A stretch of DNA of 43,768 nt from JBHIFB01 sp046760905 (GTDB lineage: Bacteria; Gemmatimonadota; CAZMKB01): contig JBHIFB010000009.1 of the NCBI GenBank assembly GCA_046760905.1, positions 1-43,768 of the forward strand. The letters are read 5' to 3'. Positions 1 to 7,841 of the stretch are shown here, piece after piece. A program made the translations under genes and the position numbers. Each line of letters opens with the position of its first letter. Within the stretch, counting starts at the first letter, position 1. The notes beneath the pieces are model-generated. The model saw only the letters and a list, made by a program, of their open reading frames with translations. It ran no database searches and was not told the origin of the DNA.

Positions 1-1011
1 CCTCACCTGAGCCTGACGGAAGAGCAGAAAAAACAGATCAAGAAGGACCTCAAGAAGATCCAAGCGGAGTTAAAGGAGTCTGTCCGGAAACTATACCAGG
101 TGGTGGCGATACCTGTCCAGAAGGGATTCAAGGAAGAACCCATGGGGGTTCCCACCTATGGCGAGGAGAGGCCGATCGATAAGGAGGTCTTCGAGTGGTT
201 GCGCACCAAGGGGGAGATTCTCATTAAGATCGCCCCGGTGGTTCTCAAGGAGAAGTACCTGTCAGGGCGGGAATACATCTCGACCGAGCAGATCTATCAG
301 TCCTCGCTCCGGACCCCGGGAGAGGTGAGGCCTGTGAACCGATCGGTCTTCGAGGAGGGGATAGCGGAAGGCGTTCGGACGGGGCTTTTCGGATTGGGGG
401 AGCTGGAGGATGATGCGCCTGTCTGTCGCTACTTCAAGGAACAGCCGTCCGTAGCGCTATCCGGTAAAGAGATATTGATTTCGGAGGAGTTATGCCGGAA
501 GGCTCCCCCGACGCCTGTATCCAGCATCACTGCCACTCCTGGAGATAAAACGGTGACAGTCGAATGGCAAGGCGTTTCCGATGCGACATCGTACAACCTC
601 TACTGGTCGGAGAAGTCGGGTGTTGATAGGAAATCTGAGTTAAAGGTTTCCGACGTGAAGAGTCCATACTCAGTCACGGGTCTTGAAAATGAGAGGTCCT
701 ACTATTTCGTCGTGACGGCGGAGAACGCATACGGGGAAAGTGAGGCGTCGGCTGAGATCAGCGCCCGGCCGAGCGCGGAAGTGAGGCCTCCTCCGCCACC
801 CCCAGGGATTAAGAAAAGGATCCATCTCAAGTTCAAGGTGCCCAGAGGTAAGGTCGCAGGCATCATGGGTGTTATGAACATGCTCCAGAGCAAGTTCGGG
901 ACGCTTGAGATCGAAATCGAGGCCACAGAAGGCGAGATGTCCGATCAGGACTACGAGGACAAGATCAAGGAGACGTTCCGGCAGTTGGGGATTGAGGTGG
1001 AGGAAGATTGA
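1..1011 (+). CDS. C-terminal part of a large protein with a fibronectin III domain, possibly a DUF499-type ATPase (5' partial)
   Basis: The reading frame is open to the left edge, so only the last 336 residues are seen. They begin with a lysine- and glutamate-rich helix, continue with a mixed alpha/beta region (visible residues about 60-165, containing the pieces GVRTGLFGLG and PVCRYFKE), then a fibronectin type III domain (about 170-258), a run of six prolines, and a C-terminal alpha/beta segment ending in EVEED. The order of a winged-helix-like region, one Fn3 domain, a proline linker and a small terminal domain is what I recall from the C-termini of DUF499 ATPases, which often accompany DUF1156 methyltransferases in defence-type loci. 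That match is from memory, and the ATPase part lies outside the window. No partner gene follows; a terminator does. Confidence 0.5.
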   Translation, partial: PHLSLTEEQKKQIKKDLKKIQAELKESVRKLYQVVAIPVQKGFKEEPMGVPTYGEERPIDKEVFEWLRTKGEILIKIAPVVLKEKYLSGREYISTEQIYQSSLRTPGEVRPVNRSVFEEGIAEGVRTGLFGLGELEDDAPVCRYFKEQPSVALSGKEILISEELCRKAPPTPVSSITATPGDKTVTVEWQGVSDATSYNLYWSEKSGVDRKSELKVSDVKSPYSVTGLENERSYYFVVTAENAYGESEASAEISARPSAEVRPPPPPPGIKKRIHLKFKVPRGKVAGIMGVMNMLQSKFGTLEIEIEATEGEMSDQDYEDKIKETFRQLGIEVEED

Positions 1012-1125
1012 GGTTAGTATACACCTTAAGGCCAGACTATCCTGCTTGGTACCCGCAATTGCTTTTTCTAAGAGATGTCGTTATATTTATATTGAAATTC
1101 ATCCTGCGGGGTACATCCCTGCAGC

Positions 1126-1156
1126 GCCCGTAGGCTATGGTCTATGGGCTTTTTTT
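1126..1156 (+). terminator. Rho-independent terminator after the Fn3 protein
   Basis: An 8-bp stem, GCCCGTAG with CTATGGGC (one G-U pair), encloses an 8-nt loop and is followed directly by seven T. It lies 115 nt downstream of the stop codon at 1011 and points away from that gene. Confidence 0.75.
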
Positions 1157-1213
1157 ATTATAAGGGATTAAAATGAGAGTCGCTGCATACATTGATGTGT
1201 TTTAATTCCATTC

Positions 1214-1432
1214 TCAGCTTGAAGAATTATCCTCTATCCACCTCAATGCCTTGGCAACCGTCTTCCCATCAACACCGAGATGCCGGGCAATCGATTCGTT
1301 GCTGAGTCCTAACCTGTTCAATTGCAGTGATTTTTCGGCAATCCTCTGATAGAGAGGAAGGGGCTCTGTATCGAGGAGATCGACTGTAAACGGTATTTCT
1401 GCCGGGGTTCGAATTCTTTGCGACAGTGTCCA
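1214..1432 (-). pseudogene. Helix-turn-helix fragment, copy 1 (mobile-element or recombinase remnant)
   Basis: Read on the minus strand, a frame of about 70 codons ends at TGA (1214-1216). It encodes a recombinase-like helix-turn-helix with the core SNESIARHLGVDGKTVAKAL. It has no start codon or ribosome site, and the coding character stops near the TGTCCAC sequence at about 1428-1432. A second copy lies at 4001-4210. Over 204 nt I counted 36 differences, no indels and 12 amino-acid changes, so the two copies diverged mainly at silent sites. The family is not certain. The fold suits a Hin/resolvase or IS-associated DNA-binding domain. I read it as the 3' end of a gene whose 5' part has been lost. 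Confidence 0.55.
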
Positions 1433-1554
1433 CTTTTTTTATGTACTTCATTAGCAGGTACTTACTATATTTTCCAATAAGTTACGCCATTCAGCTGTTT
1501 AAGCCTGTTTGTGGATTTTTTGATATTTTTTGACGTGTTATAATCACAAATCGG

Positions 1555-1650
1555 TCAGTGCGGCCGGGCAAGATCGTTCCATCGAGCGGGTGTGAGCCCC
1601 GTCCTGGTAAGGCCCGAAGAACCTCACGCCAATCTGATCTGGCCGCTCCC
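1555..1650 (+). other. Structured RNA-like patch, possible 5' fragment of a group II intron
   Basis: Two nested inverted repeats are visible: GCGGCC (1560-1565) with GGCCGC (1641-1646), and inside them GGTGTGAG (1589-1596) with CTCACGCC (1623-1630, one G-U pair). The patch is GC-rich in an AT-rich setting and starts with GTGCG, as many group II introns do. No maturase gene follows. The intron reading is from memory and weak; the stems themselves are visible. Confidence 0.3.
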
Positions 1651-1711
1651 AAGGTCAACGCTAAACCACACCCACCAGATTAATAATGCCCGAATCTCAA
1701 CGTCATCTCCC

Positions 1712-1741
1712 TTGACATGAACTCAAATTCTATGCTATACT
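1712..1741 (+). promoter_or_regulatory. Sigma70-type promoter for the beta-propeller gene
   Basis: TTGACA (1712-1717) and TATACT (1736-1741) are separated by 18 nt. The predicted transcript has a leader of about 150 nt before the ATG at 1897. In that leader GGGGAG (about 1753) could pair with CTCCCC (about 1809). Confidence 0.6.
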
Positions 1742-1896
1742 GGCCTCCAGGGAGAAGGGGAGTATTAGAGCTTCCTAACACGTAATACGGGCGACCATGT
1801 GTGTTCATCTCCCCCCATAACGTTTGTAGCGGTGCGAGCACGAGTCGCCGGTGCACGTCAGACATATACTCCATCTCACATGAAAGGAGGATGTTT

Positions 1897-3198
1897 ATGC
1901 GCACTCATAGTCTCAGGATTTGCCGAGGGCTTCTGGCGGGGCTCGTCCTGGCGGCGGTCTGTGTCACGGCCCACACCCCCGCCCAAGCAGATCCGTTTGC
2001 CTATGTGACCAACGAGCATGATAACTCCATGTTGGTCATTGATACCGGCACGAACACCGTTGTGGCCACGGTGACAGTGGGCGCTTCCCCTGTTGGCGTA
2101 GCAATCCTCCCGGATGGAACGGCCGTCTATGTAGCAAACTTTGTTGACAACACCGTGTCGGTGGTGGAGACCGCAACCAACACGGTGATTGCCACCATAC
2201 CGGCAGGGACAGCCCCCAACCATGTGGCGGTCCACCCCGCCGGGACGTTCGTCTATGTGAGCGACCCTGATCAAGATGTCGTCTTCGTGATTGATACGGC
2301 CACCAATACCGTGACGGACACCGTGACGGCCGGCAATTTCGCCCGGGGCGTGGCCGTTCATCCCGATGGCACCCTCTTCTATGTGGCCAATGAGTTTGAC
2401 GATAACGTGTTGGTGTTTGATACCGCAACGAACACGGTGACGGACACCGTGCCGGTGGGAGACAGCCCTATCGGAGTCGCCGTCCACCCGGCAGGCACCT
2501 TCGTGTATGTGGCCAACAGCCTGGACAACACGGTTTCGGTCATTGATGCCAGCAACAATCTGGTGGTGGCAACCATTCCAGTGGGCCTTTATCCCCTGAT
2601 CGTCGCGGTCCACCCCGATGGCAGCACCGCTTATGTCACTAATGATGGCGACAGCACAGTGTCGGTGGTGGAGACGGCGACGAACACGGTGACGGACACC
2701 GTGCCGGTGGGCGAGTTCCCTGTTTACGTGGCTGTCCACCCGGATGGCTCCAGCGCCTATGTGGCCAACTGGGGGACCAATGACGTCTCCGTAATTGACG
2801 TCGCAACGAACACGGTGACGGCGACCGTACCAGTGGGGGCCGGCCCCTTTGGCGTAGCGATAGGCCCGCTTGTCAATGCGCTCACCATTTTCCCGCCGAG
2901 CGGCGCCTTGGCGACGACGACCGGTTTTGACCTCACCCTTCTCGTAGACGCCCCTGACGGTGCCGTGCTGGTCAACGGGACCGCCACCCTGGATGCCGCG
3001 GATGTGTCGGTGGTACTGAGAGGCTGTGTCATCCCCGGCACGCTGCTGTCCGGCGGGAAGACGTTCCGCTGTCCGAACCTGCCCGGCAGTATCCTGGGCG
3101 ACGGCATCCATACCTTCAGCGTGACGCTCGACCTGAGCGACGGGGACAGTGTGAGCGACACAGTGATCTGGAAGGTCCGCGGCAATACCGAGCCGTAA
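1897..3198 (+). CDS. Secreted YVTN-family beta-propeller protein
   Basis: This 433-residue protein has an N-terminal signal peptide of about 30 residues ending near AQA, then seven repeats of about 42 residues. Each repeat has the pattern (V/A)YV(A/T)N...D(N/D)(S/T)V.VI(D/E)TATNTV...VPVG..P.GVAVHPDG, the hallmark of YVTN/YncE seven-bladed propellers. The last 110 residues form a separate beta-rich domain with two cysteines (a possible disulfide). Such proteins sit in the periplasm or on the surface and usually bind a partner or ligand; no enzyme activity can be assigned. AAAGGAGG ends 6 nt before the ATG at 1897, which makes it a better start than the ATG at 1891. The gene is more GC-rich than its flanks and lies between remnants of mobile DNA, so transfer is plausible. 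Confidence 0.85.
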   Translation: MRTHSLRICRGLLAGLVLAAVCVTAHTPAQADPFAYVTNEHDNSMLVIDTGTNTVVATVTVGASPVGVAILPDGTAVYVANFVDNTVSVVETATNTVIATIPAGTAPNHVAVHPAGTFVYVSDPDQDVVFVIDTATNTVTDTVTAGNFARGVAVHPDGTLFYVANEFDDNVLVFDTATNTVTDTVPVGDSPIGVAVHPAGTFVYVANSLDNTVSVIDASNNLVVATIPVGLYPLIVAVHPDGSTAYVTNDGDSTVSVVETATNTVTDTVPVGEFPVYVAVHPDGSSAYVANWGTNDVSVIDVATNTVTATVPVGAGPFGVAIGPLVNALTIFPPSGALATTTGFDLTLLVDAPDGAVLVNGTATLDAADVSVVLRGCVIPGTLLSGGKTFRCPNLPGSILGDGIHTFSVTLDLSDGDSVSDTVIWKVRGNTEP

Positions 3199-3215
3199 GG
3201 GGGGCAAAGGTAGCG

Positions 3216-3255
3216 GTGCTAAAGCAAATGAAATTGAATGAAATTGCTTGAGCAC
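3216..3255 (+). repeat. Strong inverted repeat downstream of the beta-propeller gene
   Basis: GTGCTAAAGCAA (3216-3227) pairs with TTGCTTGAGCAC (3244-3255) with one mismatch. The intervening loop carries a tandem AATGAAATTG repeat. No T-run follows, so this is not a classical intrinsic terminator. It may stabilise the 3' end of the propeller mRNA or be a REP-like element. A shorter palindrome, TCGCTT/AAGCGA, lies at 3317-3330. Confidence 0.5.
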
Positions 3256-3506
3256 TGCCGCCAGGCGCTCATCGTTCGGGCTTAAGTGTCCCCCCATTGG
3301 GGATGGTTGAAACCCCTCGCTTTCAAGCGAAGAAAAGGCCTACGATATGGCCGAAGGTCATGAGTTAACAATAAATGATTGCTCGCTAGCCCCTTGGCCG
3401 CAGGTTTCTTTCTTCTCATTACTCAGCGATTGATAGTTTCTCCGGATCATTCAACGCCCGAGCCAACTGCGACCCCTATACACGCAGGATTGGCGATTGA
3501 TCTCAC

Positions 3507-3824
3507 TTGTCTCAAGATCGTCGCATAGTAAACTTCAGCATCGCCTTTCTTGAGCGCTACTCTACTGCTTGGCTTTATGTATATGGCGTACTTGGTCAGT
3601 TTGAGCCAGACACTATCTCCGCAGTTATTGATACGTATGCTGTAAATTATGCTCTAACTCTGGTGGAGAAAGAATGGACGCACAACTACTTTGAGGAATG
3701 TCGTGCTATCCATTTCAACTGGGAGCTGGACATGACATTTCCCGCTTATATTGCGGAGTTGAATACCATTTCATGTCTTAGAGCTTGGCGATGGTCCAGC
3801 CTACTCCCGTCCACCCTGGATTAG
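3507..3824 (+). CDS. Doubtful 105-codon ORF, hypothetical
   Basis: The ORF opens at TTG just after an in-frame stop at 3498, with no visible ribosome site. The middle (about residues 10-75) has a plausible globular composition with aromatic residues, but no recognisable motif, and the end looks like random sequence. It lies in a region of decayed elements and could be a gene fragment or chance. The surrounding intergenic DNA (3256-3506 and 3825-4000) shows no other convincing gene. Confidence 0.2.
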   Translation: MSQDRRIVNFSIAFLERYSTAWLYVYGVLGQFEPDTISAVIDTYAVNYALTLVEKEWTHNYFEECRAIHFNWELDMTFPAYIAELNTISCLRAWRWSSLLPSTLD

Positions 3825-4000
3825 TGTCATCAGCGAATTTTTGGAGCCGGAAAGGGTGATTTCAGGAGACTCTGTGATCGCTCAGTCTCGCCGCGATAGC
3901 CCAGGCTCTCCTTACTAACGATAGGCTTTAAATAAGGCAATGTCCAACGGGGCCGGCTCGTCCCATCTCTTTCCCCCACCTCACAGCAATAATCCTTCTC

Positions 4001-4210
4001 TCAACTGAGAGAGTTGTCTTCCATCCACACAGGCGCTTTCGCAACCGTCTTTCCATCGACACCAAGATGCCGGGCAATCGCTTCGTTGCTGAGCCCTAAC
4101 CTGTTCAATTGCAGTGATTTTTCGGCAATCTTCTGATAGAGAGGAGGTGACTCTGTCTTGAGAAGATCAACAACAAATGATATTTCAGCCAGGGTTCGAA
4201 TTCTTTGCTA
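4001..4210 (-). pseudogene. Helix-turn-helix fragment, copy 2
   Basis: This is the diverged twin of the fragment at 1214-1432, in the same orientation. On the minus strand the conserved frame runs from AGA at 4202-4204 to the TGA at 4001-4003, with the core SNEAIARHLGVDGKTVAKAP. Its upstream continuation is broken by an in-frame TAG at 4208-4210, where copy 1 has a sense codon, so this copy is certainly not intact. Similarity ends at the same TGTCCA-T-run boundary as in copy 1, which suggests both came from one type of element with a defined end. Confidence 0.55.
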
Positions 4211-4587
4211 CAGTGTCCATTTTTATATTCTCTACGATAGTGACAATTTACCTGAGAAAATCACTTGCATCATTAAGCAAAGTATGGTACAATACAATTC
4301 AGGAACAGTAATCAAACACTAAAACTTGCCCCAGCCTAATAACACTCCCAGAGCACAGAAGCCAGGTATCAACAGAAAAAATTAAAATTTTGCGAAAGAT
4401 TTTCCCTATTCGTCAAATATATATAATGAAGAGGCACGTCAATACGTTGAAAGGGCTTAGAAGCCTCGATCAATAAACTTACACTTTCTGATACCTTTAC
4501 CTTCTGACATTGATCAGGGGCCACAAGACTTCTTGTCAGATCTATATCTAAATGCTGCCTGAAGCTCTCGCTAAGGGGGGGTGCGTC
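4211..4587 (+). other. AT-rich gene-free stretch before the beta-helix gene
   Basis: No ORF, RNA gene or repeat was recognised here apart from the promoter-like site at 4265-4293. An isolated TATAAT at 4422-4427 has no good -35 box at the usual distance. Confidence 0.5.
4265..4293 (+). promoter_or_regulatory. Possible promoter upstream of the first beta-helix gene
   Basis: TTGCAT (4265-4270) and TACAAT (4288-4293) are 17 nt apart. The site lies about 295 nt upstream of the ATG at 4588, in AT-rich DNA where chance matches are common. Confidence 0.35.
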
Positions 4588-5566
4588 ATGCGTGCGCTCG
4601 GTCTTTTAATTCCAGTCGTTTTTCTTTCGTTCTGTATATCAACAGCTATGGCAACAACAATCCACGTCCCTACGGATTCAGCAACCATTCAGGCAGGTAT
4701 CAACGGTGCTGTGGATGGTGACACGGTGCTTGTGGCTGATGGTACCTACACAGGAGATCTGAATAGGGACATTACCTTCCTTGGTAAAGCTATAGTTGTT
4801 ATGTCGGAGAATGGACCTGAGAATTGCGTGATTGATTGTCGTACTTTTTTGAATCCCCATCGTGGATTTCTCTTTCAAAGCGGGGAAGATTCAAACTCGG
4901 TTCTGAAAGGTTTTACAATTACGCACGGTCGAACGATTTCCAGTGGCAGCGGGATCTATCGCTCCAATTCTTCTCCAATCATCACGAATTCCATACTCTG
5001 GGGTGATTCGCCAGATGAGATCTATATTGACACTGGAAATCCCGTAGTTACATACTCAGACATTGAGGGTGGCTGGCCTGGTGAGGGGAACATAGATATT
5101 GATCCCATGTTTGTCTTGCCTGACAAATTGGACTATAGACTCCTGTGGGGATCACCCTGTATTGACACAGGCCATCCGGATTCTCTCGATGCTGATGGCA
5201 CACGAAGTGACATGGGAGCCCATTACTTTAACCAGGATGATTACCTCACACTCTATGTAACTCCTGATAAAAGATGGGCAAGGCGAGGTGAACAAGTGGG
5301 AGTCACTTATACGGCCATCAACCGGTGGGCTGGGGTAAAGCAGTTTTGGATTCTCACACAGGTCATTCAGCCAGACAGTGCAATGAAAGATGTCATCGGG
5401 CCAAATAATTATACCTTGCCAGCTGAGTATACTATTCAGTTACAAGTTATACACACCGTCCCACTGTGGTTTTCCATATGGTGTGTCTGGGTATTGGTCG
5501 AGAATAGGACTTCCACCGGAGATGCTGTATGACGAAGATAGTTTCAAGTTTTGGGTTGTCGAATGA
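4588..5566 (+). pseudogene. Secreted beta-helix (pectin-lyase-like) protein, shortened and frameshifted paralogue
   Basis: The ATG at 4588 follows AAGGGGGGG and starts a signal peptide of about 22 residues. Next comes the block shared with the paralogues at 5632 and 41166 (TIHVP.DSATIQAGINGA, then DGDTVLVADGTYTG). The zero frame stops at 5532 after 314 residues. A one-base shift near 5466 (codon frame moves by +1) restores the family's C-terminal end (GLPPEMLYDEDSFKFWVVE), which stops at 5564-5566, so a base has been gained there. The middle is also short: the GGGI beta-helix repeats of the longer paralogues are missing, and a single SGSGIYRSNSSP turn leads straight to the DIEGG and GSPCIDTG blocks. 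Right-handed beta-helix proteins are usually surface or secreted carbohydrate-binding or degrading proteins; no catalytic residues can be named. Confidence 0.7.
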
Positions 5567-5585
5567 CAGTTACTCACAACCTCAC

Positions 5586-5617
5586 AGCCACCTCTCGCAC
5601 CAGCGGGGGTGGCTTTT
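5586..5617 (+). terminator. Intrinsic terminator between the tandem beta-helix genes
   Basis: AGCCACC (5586-5592) pairs with GGTGGCT (5608-5614), and a short T-run follows (5614-5617). It lies 20 nt after the frame-restored stop of the first paralogue and 15 nt before the next ATG, so transcription of the second gene needs readthrough or a promoter I cannot see. Confidence 0.65.
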
Positions 5618-5631
5618 AAAAGCTAGGAATT

Positions 5632-7338
5632 ATGAGAAATATGAAAGCTTGTCTCATAGTAGCAGCCATCTTCGTAGCTGCGAGTGTTGGGTCGGCAACA
5701 ACTATTCACGTGCCAGCTGACTCAGCAACTATTCAAGCTGGGATCAATGGTGCTGTTGATGGAGACACAGTTCTGGTTGCCGACGGTACTTATACCGGTG
5801 ATGGGAACCGGGATATTGACTTTCTTGGCAAAGCCATAATGGTGATGAGTGAGAACGGGCCGGAATTGACAATCATTGACTGTGAGGGTAGTGAATCATA
5901 TCCCCATCGTGGCTTTTGGTTCCATGGTGGGGAGGATTCAACTTCGATACTTGAAGGATTCACCATTAAGAACGGATGGAACTTGTACGGTGGCGGGATC
6001 TACTGCCACTCTTCTCCTAAAATCGCGGGTAACATCATTACGAGTAATATAGCCTCACGAGGCGGTGGTATATATTGCGCAACACAGTCCCGTGCCATCA
6101 TTGAGAGTAACGAACTAACTATGAATACAACAATTGAGTTGGGTGGCGGGATCTACTGTGGATCCTCCGCACCAAGGATAACAGATAACATCAAGCAAGA
6201 AAATGCGAGTTACATGCTCTCCCAAGAATTATTGCGCAACGAGCAATCCATTCCACTGATCAAGAAAAATAAGATCATTAATAATAGATCAGGTGGGGAT
6301 GGTGGTGGCATCTATTGCTACAAGTCTTCACCAATTATCGATGGTAATATGATCATCGGGAATGTTGCAGAAGACTGGGGCGGTGGTATTGTTAGTTACT
6401 GGTACTCCTCTCCACGAATCACTAATAACATTATAGCTGTTAATATTTCCGAAAGAGGCGGTGGGATCTTTTGTTGGTGGTATTCATCCGCGATCATCTT
6501 GAGAAATATAATCGAGGGAAATTGGGTTGAAAACGATGGTGGTGGTATTTATTGCTATCACCACTCTACTCCCATAATAATCAATAACACCATTGTAGCA
6601 AATTCTGCAAATGAACATGGCGGGGGGATCCACCTTGCTTTTGAATCACTATCAAACATCACTAACACAGTCTTCTGGAATAATGAGTCGAACAAAGGCA
6701 AAGAGATATTTATAGGTGGTACTTGTTCTCCATGTACACTTACTATCAGCTATTCAGATCTGGAAGGAGGCTTATCCTCAGTATATATCGATACAGGGGG
6801 TGCCCTCAACTGGGGTCCCGGCATGATTGATGATGATCCTCTTTTTGTGCTCTCGGAAAAACGAGATTTTCGCCTCCTCTGGGGGTCACCTTGTATAGAT
6901 ACTGGAGAGCCAGACTCCCTCGATGCAGATGGAACGAGGAGTGATATGGGGGCACACTTCTTCGACCAAGACGATTATCTCACGCTCTACTTAACACCGG
7001 ATACAACAGAGGTGGAGCAAGATAGCCAATTGGGAGTCACTTACACGTTGATTAACAGGTGGAATCAAAAAGAGCCTTTTTGGATATTGACACAAGCCAT
7101 TCTACCAGAAGAGGAGCTTTGGAACGTCTTCGGTCCAGACAGATACAGTATATGCGCTCGATATACAGTACAGTTTCTCATAGCTCATGACATCCCATCG
7201 TGTGCCAATATTGGTAAGTATGAGTACAGGTCAGTAATCGGCCTTTTACCTTCGATACTATATGACATTGATAAATTCATTTTCAAAGTAGTCGCGCCAG
7301 ATAGTATTGTCCGTAAGTTTCCTGCAGGATTGAGATAA
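5632..7338 (+). CDS. Secreted right-handed beta-helix protein (pectin-lyase-like)
   Basis: This 568-residue protein has a short signal peptide (cleavage near GSA), the family N-terminal block, then about eight beta-helix turns marked by repeated GGGI(Y/F/V) followed by SSP...I..N.I..N. A DIDPLF/SPCIDTG-type closing block and a C-terminal beta-sandwich of about 110 residues (LTLYLTPDTTEVEQ onward) follow. The fold suggests a surface or secreted protein binding or cutting polysaccharide; an enzyme role is unproven. One turn (about residues 185-215) is interrupted by a non-repetitive insert rich in K, N and Q. Codon use is markedly AT-richer than in the dcw genes and in the paralogue at 41166. 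Ribosome site AGGA lies just before the ATG at 5632; an ATG at 5641 is an alternative. Confidence 0.8.
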   Translation: MRNMKACLIVAAIFVAASVGSATTIHVPADSATIQAGINGAVDGDTVLVADGTYTGDGNRDIDFLGKAIMVMSENGPELTIIDCEGSESYPHRGFWFHGGEDSTSILEGFTIKNGWNLYGGGIYCHSSPKIAGNIITSNIASRGGGIYCATQSRAIIESNELTMNTTIELGGGIYCGSSAPRITDNIKQENASYMLSQELLRNEQSIPLIKKNKIINNRSGGDGGGIYCYKSSPIIDGNMIIGNVAEDWGGGIVSYWYSSPRITNNIIAVNISERGGGIFCWWYSSAIILRNIIEGNWVENDGGGIYCYHHSTPIIINNTIVANSANEHGGGIHLAFESLSNITNTVFWNNESNKGKEIFIGGTCSPCTLTISYSDLEGGLSSVYIDTGGALNWGPGMIDDDPLFVLSEKRDFRLLWGSPCIDTGEPDSLDADGTRSDMGAHFFDQDDYLTLYLTPDTTEVEQDSQLGVTYTLINRWNQKEPFWILTQAILPEEELWNVFGPDRYSICARYTVQFLIAHDIPSCANIGKYEYRSVIGLLPSILYDIDKFIFKVVAPDSIVRKFPAGLR

Positions 7339-7409
7339 TCGGATAAAGAGATTTAAAGGCACATGAGAATGTAAGCTCCTTATCTTTTTGATTTTTTCTT
7401 CTCTATAAG

Positions 7410-7697
7410 CTACAGCCTATCCAGGAATTTTTTCCATGGTGTTGCTGGGAGTGTCTCCGTAGTCGAGTTGCCGTACGCTCTGATCATCATCGCAGCTTTC
7501 TCGACCTGTTCAGGATCGTCTGCCTCCACTATGTCGACAATGTCAAATCTTCCCATTGTCACATAGCTATCCTTCCACCTGACCCCAGGACATTCACTCT
7601 TGATCTTCTCCGAAACCGTCGTAGCTAACTTTCGGAAATCCTTAGGATCCGAAAATGCCTCGGGAGAGATCTTGCTGAGAATCACGTAGGTCGACAT
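7410..7697 (-). CDS. GYD-domain protein
   Basis: This 95-residue protein starts MSTYVILSKISPE and contains VTMGRFDIVDIVEADDPE, the pattern of the GYD family (PF08734), a small ferredoxin-like fold of unknown biochemical role. There is no signal peptide, so it is cytoplasmic. The start is well set: on the minus strand AAGGAGGTGAG precedes the ATG. It lies 144 nt downstream of the cytochrome gene on the same strand and may be co-transcribed with it, although an imperfect direct repeat with a 63-nt period (about 7738-7840) sits between them. Confidence 0.85.
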   Translation of the reverse strand: MSTYVILSKISPEAFSDPKDFRKLATTVSEKIKSECPGVRWKDSYVTMGRFDIVDIVEADDPEQVEKAAMMIRAYGNSTTETLPATPWKKFLDRL

Positions 7698-7841
7698 GGC
7701 TCACCTCCTTGAGCATTAAATTAAAAAAGATCCCATCGCAACAAAGTCGAGCCCGGGCTGGACTGCTCCTAACTGATGATTAAAAACAATAAGTTCCTTG
7801 GTAACAAAGCCAAGCCTAAACCTGACAGCTCCTGAGTTATG

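Noticed and set aside
1876..3297. A 473-codon minus-strand ORF opposite the beta-propeller gene
   Set aside because: It is the shadow of a GC-rich repetitive gene; its product is rich in H, R and G with no ribosome site or domain.
3300..3340. A stretch with GGTTGAAAC and a short palindrome that resembles a CRISPR repeat end
   Set aside because: It occurs only once, with no second repeat or spacer at regular distance and no cas gene in the window.
3360..3400. GTTAACAATAAATGATTG, similar to the core of an integron attC site
   Set aside because: I found no matching complementary core with an imperfect palindrome at the right distance and no integrase gene.
7738..7840. Imperfect direct repeat with a 63-nt period containing AACAAAG and GCTCCT between the GYD and cytochrome genes
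   Set aside because: Only two copies and about two thirds identity by eye; it is too weak to call a regulatory element.
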